Origin: Blastomussa wellsi
Taxonomy: Eukaryota > Cnidaria > Anthozoa > Scleractinia > Plerogyridae
DNA: 64,000 bases
Assembly: GCA_947652115.1 (NCBI GenBank)
Contig: OX393561.1
Location: 8,282,470-8,346,469, forward strand
Direction of reading: 5' to 3'
Below the pieces are notes generated by a model. It was not told the origin of the DNA, did not search any database, and saw nothing but the letters and a program-made list of their open reading frames with translations. The position numbers and the translations under genes are program-made. Below are positions 22,388 to 31,753 of the stretch, one piece after another. The first letter of the stretch is position 1. The number at the start of each line of letters is the position of its first letter.

Positions 22388-22965
22388 GATTCAGAGCCGC
22401 TTTCCTGGCCTTCAGGTCATTTTGTGTCTTGTATCAGCTTTCCTAGATCGGCAAAACCTGTCTTTAATGACTCTGTTAAGCCAGCGAAAGCGGAAGATAG
22501 CGACGACTGTAAAATATTTGACAACTGAGTCATGTCTGCAGTGTCTGCTGCAGATGAGGTCGAAGCGGTGGTTTTCCCGCCTTTTTCCGAGCGAACAGTC
22601 TTGTTCGTTTTGCTCGTGTTTGAGGCGTGCTTAGCGCCTTCCTTAGTTGTTGTCTTATCTGCCGCTTTTCCCGGCTTGTTCGAGACCTCTTTTGGTCTCC
22701 TCTCTGGGCTGGCCGCTTTGTCTTTTCCCCTCCTCCTTTTCAGCAAGGAGGAAGTGCTGCCATTATCGAGCATGACTGAGTCAATGGCGCCAACGCCAGT
22801 GGTCGCCTCAGAAGTAAAACTTACTTCCTTTAGTTGACAGTCAGCATCTGTCTGTGTTATTATTACCTCACTTAGGAGGCTAGACTCTTCTTCTGACATG
22901 CTGAAGAGATTTTCTTCCAGATTTGACAGAGTAGAATTCTTCGAAGTCGGCATGTGCTTTTGCAT
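22388..22965 (-). pseudogene. DIRS-B gag-like protein, N-terminal part
   Basis: A start at 22965 opens a Ser/Thr/Lys-rich N-terminus with acidic motifs, then an amphipathic stretch (LSNILQSSLSSAFAGLTESL) and DLGKLIQDTK. A TGA at 22417-22419, probably from CGA, stops the frame just before the insertion point. The same frame continues at 15149 on the other side of the 7.24-kb element. Confidence 0.75.
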
Positions 22966-23206
22966 AAGCGGTGCCTTTCTGTACTAGTTTCTATCACTCT
23001 AACGAGTGAAAATGACGTACAAGGGTGTCAAGGTACTTAGACCACGACCCTTCGTGTATTTTGCTTCGTGAGGGGTTGCAACAAAAAATCATCGATTTTG
23101 CACCCCAAAAGCAAGTCCGTCTTCTCCCGATCGAAGCATACGAAGCACTGATCATGCGTATGCGCAAGCTATCTCATGGGATCCCTTTGGCATGGTAACG
23201 AGGTAG

Positions 23207-23895
23207 AATTAGGGATTATATGTCACGTCATGGTTCCACCACTGGTGAGCCTTTTATGACAGGTTACTTTAGGTCACATGGTCTACATGTACAAAGAAGC
23301 AGAATACGTGCTGCATTAAATAGACTAGATCCCTGCAACACTGTTCTTAGATGGGGTGCTTTAGTTTCAAGAAGGAGATACTTTGTGCCATGGCCCTATT
23401 CCCTCTGGCATCTAGATGGACATCACTCTCTCATTAGGTGGAAGTTTGTGATCCACGGTTGTTGTGATGGAAAATCTAGGAAGATAATGTTTTTGAGGTG
23501 TGGTACAAACAATCTGGCAGAGATGGTCGTGGATCTTTTCAAGAACGCTATTAACGAAAATCGTGGGTTATGGCCCTTACGCATACGCGTAGATTATGGC
23601 GTGGAAAATGTTTTAGTCTGTGATGAAATGGTTGCCCACTGGGGCGAAGGGCGACATAGTTTTATTGCATCCATTAAATTCAAGTGAAAGCTTTCATGAA
23701 TCCATCGATCAGTTTTATGGTGAAGATCCTGATGGCCCACATCCTCAGGCAGTTGATGATGGAGTTTTTGTTGCCCCTGTAGAAATTGCCCACAGCAGGG
23801 AAGTATCAGATTTTGTTTTACAACTGGTTGATGTTAACAGGCCATCAAACCTAGCCGGAATTGATATTTACAGTGGTTGTTCAAAAGCTGGATGA
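23207..23895 (+). pseudogene. Integrase-core-domain gene fragment, intronless
   Basis: The frame encodes the end of a helix-turn-helix region (VQRSRIRAALNRLDP) directly joined to an integrase core: LWHLDGHHSLIRW (first aspartate), FVIHGCCDGKSRKIMFL, and VDYGVENV (second aspartate). After a frame change near 23690 it continues with a C-terminal acidic region (PQAVDDGVFVAPVEIA). This family occurs in cnidarians and fish as large RNase H-fold integrase-like proteins of unknown role. The related gene at 48563 has an intron exactly after NSLW; here the two sides are continuous, so this may be a retrocopy. The N-terminus is cut by DIRS-B. Confidence 0.7.
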
Positions 23896-23986
23896 ATACG
23901 TCGATCAGTAAAAATGCGAACTCTGTTTTTGTCCCTGACAAATGACCATACAAAGAGTTTTCTTTGTGTTCACCCTTTGACAATTA

Positions 23987-24235
23987 CTGTGAATGCTCGA
24001 ATTAGCGCCCGGGGCTCGCATGTTGATATTTCTATTGAGGAAATAAGAAACAAACCCGTGCGACTTTGAAGAACATTTAAAGTACCGTATACGTATCATG
24101 TATCGTACCGAGTACCGAACCTCGTTTTTCGGGGGAGGGGAGGGGGCGCTTATTTCAAATTTCAAGTTTTAGGCGGGGCGCTTTTTCGAAGTGGGGCGCT
24201 TATTGGAAGCTGGGCGCTAATTTGAGCATTTACGG
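23987..24235. mobile_element. TA-flanked MITE, 249 bp
   Basis: The inverted ends CTGTGAATGCTCGAATTAGC and its near-exact partner (CCGTAAATGCTCAAATTAGC on the minus strand) are flanked by TA at 23985-23986 and 24236-24237. The interior has repeated GGGCGCTTATT blocks and no reading frame. This is the pattern of Tc1/mariner-derived MITEs. Confidence 0.75.
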
Positions 24236-24237
24236 TA

Positions 24238-24885
24238 TGCTGTTTTCGATATTTAATGTTATTGTTAATGAATAATATACCTAGCTTATGCAAGGCTAAA
24301 GGTCACAGGTCGAATTTGTACTTGTTGTTCACCCATATATTTAACCCATCTGCCCCTACACACATGTTTTTCAAGACATTCTGCACTTGTGTATAGTTTA
24401 CACAGGAAGCAACCAAGTAATGAAACCACAACACATGCTCCAAGAAACAAGAACTTTAATAACGTACATACCTATTTGTTAACATCAACAAATCACTAAC
24501 AAGCCTTCATAGCAAACTTGAAATTTACTGTTTGATTGATGTTGTGAGGCTGTTTAAATAACTGAGACCTCAACTGAGTACTGATAACTCACACCTAAAA
24601 AAAACAATGAGTAATTACAAGTAGACAACATTTGGAAAAGGTCTTATGATCAGTGTAAAATTTCAATGGAATCACAAATGATTAAAAAATAACTGTTTCA
24701 CGCCAGTATTAATTTTAATTTCATATCTAAATGACATAACTGTGCAAAACTGAATACTGTGAACTTGGATTTTTTTATTTATGACATGTGTCAGTCCTTG
24801 TTCAGAGAGGGAGACAATCAGATTCCCAATGATTTTAGCTGCAAAGCACACTGTGTAACTAGGTAACTACTGTAGAAATTGAAAA
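24238..24885. other. No gene recognised
   Basis: AT-rich sequence with no long frame or clear repeat. The right part is presumably 3' flank of the HECT fragment. Confidence 0.4.
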
Positions 24886-26871
24886 CTACATCATTCCAAA
24901 ATGCGCATTGGCGAAAGCGATGTCATAAACCTGAAACAGGCTGTTTTCCTCCGGCAGTGGGGAAACAAGTGCACCGATGGGCAGTGAAAGCACATTGCAG
25001 CACACACGTGCTGTAGGGATGTAGTTATACGGCAGATGGTCTGATGACTGCAATTCCTGTATATAAAAAAGGAATACCAACATTTTTTGTTTTCAATATT
25101 ATAAAAGTTTTCAGGGGCAGATAAAAAAATAAAACAGCAGTAACAGAAAAACTTTTAAACTTTTGTTCCAAAGGTTTTCCATACTTCACATACTACCACG
25201 CCCAACGAAAATACTGTTTAGCTTTCCCTGTTTTCTCAAACGGATAGTAATGCCCACTTTCTTGAATATGTTTCTTATGACCTTCAGTGGAAAGGGTAAT
25301 GGATTTTTCTGGAACTAGACTTTTATTTAGATTTAAGGGATTAGTCAAAAAGTATTGGGGGGGGGGGTGGGCTGGAGGAAAAAGGGGGTGGGTCATCAAG
25401 TTTTCAGCCTTTGCAAAGGGGTGGGTCAGCTACTAGAGGGGGTGGGTCATGATGGTTTTCTGACTGGAAACTTCTCTCAGAAGCCTGGATATGCTATTTC
25501 AGAGACCCTAATTTTCAAAATCTCCCTGGTACTCGATAATCCATGGTTTAATAAATTATTATATAAAGTATTTTTATATTTCCATGTAACAATGGCATAC
25601 CTCAGGTTCCTCTTCACATTCAAATTTGAGGGATGGGTGTATCACGAATCCCAGAACCGGTTCCTCTTCAGCTCCAGTGACAAATGCCAAGATAGAACTC
25701 AAAGTAATTGGCTCTCTCTTACCACTGGCAACTTCTCGCACATATTTCACGAACAAAGCATAAACTCTCTTTTTCTTTGATGTATGCTGTGGATCCTTCT
25801 TCAGAAAATTCGGGGGTCAACAAGTTGATAAGCATTCTTGCAACTATTTTGTGATTTCCAGGTGTTAGCAAATGAAGTAAAATTGGCACCTCTTGCATGA
25901 CATTTGCTAGTCCAAAAACATTTAGTCCACGCTGGATATTAGCAATGCATTTATCCTTTGTTTCTGTTGTCAGTTTCTGAATGACATCAACTGGCATAAA
26001 AGTTGGGAGCTGACCATTTTGCAAAAGTGCAATGCCTACCATTAGGCCTACAAAATAATACTGGTCTGACAGTAATTCTCGAAGCCCACTGTCAAAGTAC
26101 TTTTCTTTCATTGTAGCATTCGTGAGACGATCCATTCCTTCCTTGGACCACCAAGATCCTTGGCTTTCTCGCCAATGAAGTCTACCTCAAAAGTCATGTT
26201 GAAATTCTCTATGGATGCCAGCTCTGGAAAAGTGGTTTCTAATATGTTATATCTGTCTACACAAATATAGTTTGTGTCCCCTTCCATTAGATCTGAGTCA
26301 CTGGTTACATCCAAGTTACGCCCTTGGACCAGCTTTTTTTTGAAGGAAACGTAAAATTTCAACTGGATCTTTAAGTCCAAGAAGATGGATTTCGTGGATC
26401 AACTGAGAGGTTTCTGGGTTTGCAGTTAAATTAGACTTCTGATCTTCTGCTTGAGCATCTGGGGGGTTCTCGCCACTGATACCAGGAGTTTGATTAGCTT
26501 GGCTTTCTAGTGAATTCACTGAATCTGACTCCTGATCTGCTGCTTGAACATCTGGGGGGTTCTCACCACTGATGACAGGAGTTTGATTAGCTCGCCTTTC
26601 TAGTGAATTCAGTAAATTTGACTGCTGATCTTCTTCTTGAACATCCCCATGTTTTTCAACGCTGTCCCATGCTGAGTAGAGTAGATCGTCACTCATTTCA
26701 TCTTGGGCACCGTACAGGAACTGATACCCCTTCTTAACTTTGACATACAACAAACCCTGGCCAGCCATTTTTTTAATCACTGCATAATTGTACTCTGCTC
26801 CTGAACCCAGTTTCCACTTCGCGAATGTACGTCTGAGCTTGTTCCTCAGCTCTGGCAGTGTCGAGAACACA
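24886..26871 (-). pseudogene. HECT-domain E3 ubiquitin ligase fragment (G2E3-like), frameshifted
   Basis: Coding blocks are 26871-25601 and a last exon 25056-24886, joined by a GTATGC donor and TATACAG acceptor that keep the frame. The N-terminal region (LRNKLRRTFAKWKLG, YQFLYGAQDEMSDDLL) is followed by two copies of a repeat of about 27 residues (ANQTPxISGENPPDxQA). Then comes the HECT N-lobe (VDFIGEKAKDLGGPRKEW), the central part (FVGLMVGIALLQ), and the C-lobe (LAFVTGAEEEPVLGFVIHPS). The last exon carries the catalytic cysteine in RVCCNVLSLP. HECT enzymes pass ubiquitin from that cysteine to substrates. Frame changes at the T8 run (26334-26341), near 26130 and near 25770 indicate a pseudogene. 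Confidence 0.75.
25340..25452 (+). repeat. G-rich GGGGGTGGGTCA tract in the HECT intron
   Basis: Three imperfect copies of a GGGGTGGGTCA motif follow a G10 run. The plus strand could form G-quadruplexes. It lies in the last HECT intron. No coding signal. Confidence 0.5.
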
Positions 26872-27303
26872 TCTTTGGGTAAAGCATAGACATCTCTATG
26901 ATTTTCGCGTTCGTCAAGCCATATTTGAGGGTTTCTGCTTCGAGGGCTTTTGCCATTACGGGATCATACTCGCATTGGTGAAGTACATCACGTATCCGTC
27001 CATAGAAAACATCCACTGACTCTCCTTTCTCTTGTCTCATGAACTTCAGGGTCATTGTCGCAGCATTCCACGAGCCATGAAATCCTTCCTTTTTGGAACA
27101 CAGATTGTCAAAGAAGGTCCAAAGGGGTTCAAGTTTTTCCTTGTCTCCTGGTGCAAATGGATGTTGCTCATGTTTGACTCTGGTCCCATCCACATTAGCA
27201 CTTTGTTTACTTTCACACTGTCCTCGAGCCCTTCGTAGCAATCTAACACTTTTTTAGCCAAAGTTTTGAAGCACAAATATTCATGATGTAGTTTTTTTGG
27301 CAT
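26872..27303 (-). pseudogene. Ty3/gypsy-type retrotransposon gag fragment
   Basis: Two overlapping frames give a capsid-like gag domain: KVNKVLMWMGPE, LEPLWTFFDNLCSKKEG, GSWNAATMTLKFMRQ and VDVFYGRIRDVLHQCEY, with the conserved KYGLTNAKII end. A frame change lies near 27175. There is no protease, polymerase or LTR nearby. The sequence runs directly into the HECT-like region at about 26872, and the junction frame is open, so the two remnants form one chimeric locus. Confidence 0.6.
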
Positions 27304-27419
27304 TGAAATCTAACCTTTTGGGCATTTCAACTCCATGTAGTCTTGCTCTAGCGGCTTGTTCCATGGTTGCTTGTCGTGTCCTCCTTTCCTCGTCTGTTTC
27401 AGGCTTAGTGAAAGTGAAG

Positions 27420-27800
27420 AGATTCAAGAGCTGACGCTTCGAGCGTCAGCCCTTCATCGGAGCGAATCAAGGAATTGTGCGTCGTGTGTTTTTATATACA
27501 GAAAGATGGAGCTTCGCTATTGGCTGGTGCCTGGTAACGTGAAAACTTCGGAATAAATTAATTGAATGAAAAGCGTTCGTTGATACCGTGAGGATTAAGA
27601 GTGCCGATTTGAAAAATAAATTTTTGTTCTAGAGTTTTACGGCTTTCCGTGTTTCCCTGGTGAAGGGAAAGTCTGCAGACTGCCATATGTTGCTTAGAAT
27701 GATTTGGGAGATTGAAGTGTCTCGCGACCGGTTTCGATGCATGATGGATATCGGATATCAAATTTTCTATCGAAGGCAACAGTTTATGCACCAGTGTGCA
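27420..27800 (-). mobile_element. Penelope-like retroelement 3' fragment (GIY-YIG end)
   Basis: The minus strand encodes the C-terminus of a Penelope-like polyprotein: VARHFNLPNHS, then RKTLEQKFIFQIGTLNPHGIN, ending at a stop at 27558. This matches the last part of the GIY-YIG endonuclease. The 3' flank contains a short palindrome (TGACGCTTCGAGCGTCA, about 27441-27457). Reverse transcriptase is missing. Confidence 0.65.
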
Positions 27801-28248
27801 CTACAAACCCACAGATTCTCATAGCTATTTGTTGTATTCATCTTCACATCCATCACATGATTAGCTACAGTGATCGATCAAAGTCTCACTTGTTTTCGTG
27901 TACTTTACTGACAGAATTCTTCCTTATTCGTCCTCACTGGGCTGAATTTCCGTTTCGAAGAATCGTATTAGTAATCTTGACTCGTTGTTCTGTGCTGGGA
28001 TGACTTCGGTGAAGAGAATTCAGATTATGGCACTTTCCAAAATCCAAGATGGCGGCCAGTGTTGTTTACTGTTTCCCTTTGAATTTTTGTCCTGGAGTAT
28101 CCTTGAAGGCTCCAAACTTCTTCTTCTTTCTTGATCCTCCTGTGTGTCACGTCGGGGTCACCATGAAGTAGGCTCTGCGCTTTGGTTCACAGAAGATCAA
28201 ATTTTTATTGTGCGGTTCGGGCACTATGTGTAACTTTTTTTTTTACAA
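27801..28248. other. No gene recognised; one short ATGGCGG open frame
   Basis: Left flank of DIRS-C. A 42-codon open frame with a strong start context (AAGATGGCGG, 28049) is present on the plus strand but resembles no family. Otherwise nothing is recognised. Confidence 0.4.
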
Positions 28249-28321
28249 TTATAAAATTAAACGAGACTTACCTGTAAGTTGAAGTTTGATTGGAATTCTA
28301 TCGAGTCATCAAACTGCACCA

Positions 28322-28361
28322 AGGGATCACATGAGATAGCTAGGCGCATGCGCATAATCAG
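28322..28361 (+). repeat. DIRS-C left inverted repeat
   Basis: About 40 bp including ATGAGATAGCTAGGCGCATG is shared in inverted form with 33004-33043. Outside it lies a left-specific extension (28249-28321) that is copied inside the internal complementary region. Confidence 0.8.
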
Positions 28362-28476
28362 TATTCACAGCCGAATGTGAGTGTCGCAAATTGACACCAG
28401 GGTAATAGAATACAAAAGTCCTCAAAACATACCCAGTCTGGGAGGGTAAAATGTGAAGTAAACATGCTGCGGTGGG

Positions 28477-28600
28477 CATGTGATCCCTTGGTGCAGTTTG
28501 ATGACTCGATAGAATTCCAATCAAAGTTCAACTTACAGGTAAGTCTCGTTTAATTTTATAACACTATCTCGTCATCACTGCCCAGGGATCCCATGAGATT
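28477..28600 (+). repeat. DIRS-C internal complementary region
   Basis: 28477-28563 is the reverse complement of the left end (28249-28340), and 28565-28600 is the reverse complement of the right end (33027-33062). The two lie side by side with about one extra base. This reproduces the junction of a circular form, as in the DIRS-1 model in which this region templates repair of the linear cDNA ends. Confidence 0.85.
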
Positions 28601-28869
28601 TCAAAGACAAGACAGTCACATGAGGACAAATAGACTGCCGAATACAGTAAAAGAAGAACTTCCTTTAATGGAAATAAGAAATAGAAACGCTCATTATAAC
28701 AAGTCTACAACAATGCAAACAGTGGGGTGTTACATATAACAATTATGCCCAATATAACATGGCCTCAAATTACCTACTGGTCAGATAAAAAGAAAAAATG
28801 TGTGTACAAATAATCGGGAGATTTCTCCTCCCGAGAAAAAACAAGTCCACATTAATGGACAGGACTTCG

Positions 28870-30042
28870 TTAGAAGTTAATCAATTTTAGTACTGCTGAT
28901 GCAAAGGTTGTGGATTGAACTGGTTTATCGTAGAATCGATCAAAAGATCTAGACGAGGACCACCCTGCCGTGCGCAAGATCGCAGCCATTGGAATACATG
29001 CTGCCTTGGCTTTGGAAGTGGAGGCAGACCGAGTGCTGTGTGGTTTAAATGATGCAACATCAATTCCAGCAGAGGACATAACAGTTCGAATCCATCTTGA
29101 CAAAGTTTCCTTTGAAATTGCTTTGTGCGGTCTGGTAAAGCTAAGAAATAGCTGAGTTTCGTTTCCTCTCAAGGGCTGGGTTCGTTTAAGATATTCCGTT
29201 AGGTATGAATAAACACAAAGGGACTTGTCATGAGGGTATGCATGCAACATCACTGATGGGGGCTGATAGCCAGGCCTACTCTCTTTAATGTGAGCGGGTA
29301 ACACAAACTCAAAACATGAAGATGTATCTTTCATGAAGTTAATATTAAGCATATGCAAAGTCTGGCTCCTCTGTGCTGAGACCAGGGCAACTAGCATTGT
29401 TACTTTCAGAGTCAGTGTCTTGAGATCTAACTTCTCCATAGAGCTTAATCCTGAAAGATATGACAAAACTGGCTGCACATCCCAAGTGGATTGATATCGA
29501 GGCATAGGTGGTGTACATTTATAGATCCCTTTCATGAATCTTGATACTACCGGGTGACTCCCAATAGGTGTCCTGTCTGAAGATACAGTGAGTGCTGATA
29601 TAGCACTTCTGGCTGTATTAAGTGTGGTGTACGTTAAACCTTGTTCATGAAGTCGAACTAAAAAATCCAGCACAGTGGTCACAGATGGGCTATAGGGAGA
29701 AACCTGTTGTTCACCACAAAACTCAAACCAACGCCTGAGGTATGGTTGGTATTGCTTCTTTGTTCCAATGGACCAGGATTGCAAGATAATTTCTGTAGCT
29801 TTCCCTGAAAAATTGCTCTGGAGGAAGCCTTGCCGGAGACTCTGCAAGCCAACAGGCGAAGTCGCTTTCGTAAGGGGTGTAGAGCACCGCTGTGAGGTTG
29901 TGTTAGTAGATTGCTGGATTGGGGGAGAAGGAGAGGTCTGTCTATCAGAAGGTGTAACAGTGTTGTGAACCATGGCTGGGTTTGCCAAAGAGGGATCAGT
30001 ATCACTCCTGTTGCCTCGTGGAATTCTATTTTCTGCAGGCAT
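28870..30042 (-). CDS. DIRS-C tyrosine recombinase, 390 aa
   Basis: This is an uninterrupted frame. After a Ser/Thr/Pro-rich N-terminus, a core-binding domain runs from about residue 70 to 185 (KKQYQPYLRRWFEFC, LNTARSAISAL). The catalytic domain has Arg225 (SAQRSQTL), His335 and Arg338 (HSTRSAS), Trp361 in place of the second histidine, and nucleophile Tyr371 (FYDKP). All expected DIRS catalytic residues are present, so the enzyme may be functional. It overlaps the 3' end of the polymerase gene by 364 bp in another frame. The family integrates a circular cDNA by site-specific-type recombination. Confidence 0.88.
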   Translation of the reverse strand: MPAENRIPRGNRSDTDPSLANPAMVHNTVTPSDRQTSPSPPIQQSTNTTSQRCSTPLTKATSPVGLQSLRQGFLQSNFSGKATEIILQSWSIGTKKQYQPYLRRWFEFCGEQQVSPYSPSVTTVLDFLVRLHEQGLTYTTLNTARSAISALTVSSDRTPIGSHPVVSRFMKGIYKCTPPMPRYQSTWDVQPVLSYLSGLSSMEKLDLKTLTLKVTMLVALVSAQRSQTLHMLNINFMKDTSSCFEFVLPAHIKESRPGYQPPSVMLHAYPHDKSLCVYSYLTEYLKRTQPLRGNETQLFLSFTRPHKAISKETLSRWIRTVMSSAGIDVASFKPHSTRSASTSKAKAACIPMAAILRTAGWSSSRSFDRFYDKPVQSTTFASAVLKLINF

Positions 30043-31753
30043 GAGGCAATTACACTGAATGGAGGAAAACAGTAAAAATATGAGTTAGCCCAATTCATAT
30101 GAAAAGCGTTCACAAACTTTGCTCCAGGATCTGGCTTCCACGAAACATAGTCCTGAACCTTATAATTCAACCTGGATGCAAACAGGTCAATTTGGAAAGG
30201 GCCCCATTTATTGCTTAGATCTTCAAACACTTTCATATTTAGGGACCATTCTGTGGAGCCATCAAAATTCCTGGATTCTTGGTCAGCAACTACGTTATTA
30301 ACGCCTGGGAGGTGGCATGAACTAAGCCAAATATTCCTGCTATTAGCCCACTGCCAAATCTGCAATGCCATGTCATTGCAGTCATTTGACTTAATGCCCC
30401 CCATAGCATTGATGTATGACACTGTAGTAGTGTTATCTGACTGGATCCTTATGTGTTTATCTGTTAAGTCACTATACAAAGATTGCAGGCCAAACAAAAC
30501 TGCTTTCATTTCTAAATAATTGATGTGGAAACAGTGTTCTTGTGCACTCCAAAGCCCTCCAGTCTGCTGTTCTTTACATGTTGCCCCCCACCCTGTGTTA
30601 GAGGCATCAGTAGTGAGGGTTAAGTCAGGGTTGAGTTGCATTATATTTTTAAATGCTGTATTCACGTTGATCACCCACCAGTGCAATTCTGATCTGGCCT
30701 TGGCACTCAAGCTCATGAGTGCATCATAATCACCCTTGTTAATTTTTAAAGCTGAAATCTTATTTCGTTCTAAATGTCTGTAGTGCAACTCGCCAAACTG
30801 CACTCCAGGAAGACTGGATACTAACAGCCCTATGACCCGAGCAACCTCCCTAATAGTAGGATTGCTCTGATTTAGGAGGTTCTCACAGGCCTGTGTAACA
30901 GTCATAGCTTTCCTGGGTGGAAGGCGTATAGTCATCGAGTTGCTATTCAGCAAAAATCCAAGAAACTTCAATTCTTGCGTGGGGATGAGTACTGACTTTG
31001 TAGGGTGAATGACAAAACCTAATTTGACAAACGTATTTGTTGTCTCCCAAATGTTTTCCTCGCAGGAGGTATAGGTGTGACCCATGAGAAAAGAGTCATC
31101 AATGTGTCCCATGCAGAAATGCCCTAGGGATCTGAGGTGAGCATAGATTGGCTTCAACACTTTGGTAAACAATCGTGGGGCAGATGGTAACCCATTTGGA
31201 AGGCAGGTAAATCGAAAATAATTGCCTTGCCATTCAAACTTGAGAAAATTACGATCCTCTACTGAAATAGGGATAGATCCACTGATGCCATAAAGCATCC
31301 TGGTCGCATGAGTTTGAGGGCGGCATGGATGGTATCCATTTTGAAATGATAGTATGCCACAAACTCGTTGAGGGGTTTTAAGTTCAAAATAAGCCTATGG
31401 CTACCATCCTTTTTGGGTCTTACAAATATGGTAGAGATAAAATCTCCATCACTGGGCTTAGATGGTTCTATAACCCCTTTTTTGAGGAGTTTGGCTATTT
31501 CAAGGTTTATGATGTCTTTGTCCGCAGACGAAAAAATAATTTGTCTAGGTTGGGTAGCCTGCACAGGTCTACAATGCCCCTCAAACTCTATGTGATGATG
31601 CTGGATGGCATCAAGAATAACAGGATCAGTAGTAACTGCTTTCCAGTTTGTTATGTGCTCCTTAACACAGCCTGCTCTAAAGTTAAGGACCAGCTGGGAT
31701 AGCAATTCTGCATCCACAATAGATGTGACTTTTTCCCTCACCTTGTCTTTCAT
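29679..31753 (-). pseudogene. DIRS-C reverse transcriptase/RNase H, broken near motif A
   Basis: Segment 31753-31259 holds the N-terminal part with FVRPKKDGSHRLILNLK and ends after MASVDL. Segment 31298-29679 resumes at SIPISVEDRNFLKFEW. Comparison with DIRS-B shows that about 16 bases are missing at about 31272, which removes the residues after the motif-A aspartate and shifts the frame. The polymerase active site reads HIDD rather than the usual YLDD. RNase H has TTDASNTGWGA, YLEMKA and IQSDNTT, with a HLPGVNNVVAD end, then the DIRS-specific C-terminal region. Otherwise no stops were seen. Confidence 0.85.

Larger units (their letters stand above)
15144..22393. mobile_element. 7.24-kb DNA element with 15-bp TIRs and 6-bp GATTCA duplication
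   Basis: The inverted ends CAGGGTCTGGAAGGG are at 15150-15164 and 22373-22387, with GATTCA at 15144-15149 and 22388-22393. Both flanks are DIRS-B gag coding sequence that joins in one frame after excision, so the boundaries are secure. The cargo is a leftward five-exon gene with a SAP motif and beta-propeller-like region (15453-20979) and a rightward THAP-domain exon (21383-22198). Both ends carry arrays of an ATCCCG-like motif. Terminal CAGGG is seen in hAT elements, but those make 8-bp duplications. I cannot place this element in a named superfamily. Confidence 0.85.
13850..23206 (-). mobile_element. DIRS-B: truncated DIRS retrotransposon split by a 7.2-kb DNA element
   Basis: The minus strand carries a DIRS gag gene (22965-22388 and 15149-14306) and the start of a reverse transcriptase (14372-13850). 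No recombinase is present, so the 3' half is missing. The right end (about 23140-23206, with GCTATCTCATGGGATCCC and an ACGAGGTAG terminus) closely resembles the right end of DIRS-C (33025-33062), so the two are related families. In both copies the base triplet AAT follows the end. Confidence 0.75.

Noticed and set aside
28049..28174. 42-codon frame with ATGGCGG start
   Set aside because: Good start context but no family, no splice continuation and immediate proximity to DIRS-C; insufficient support.
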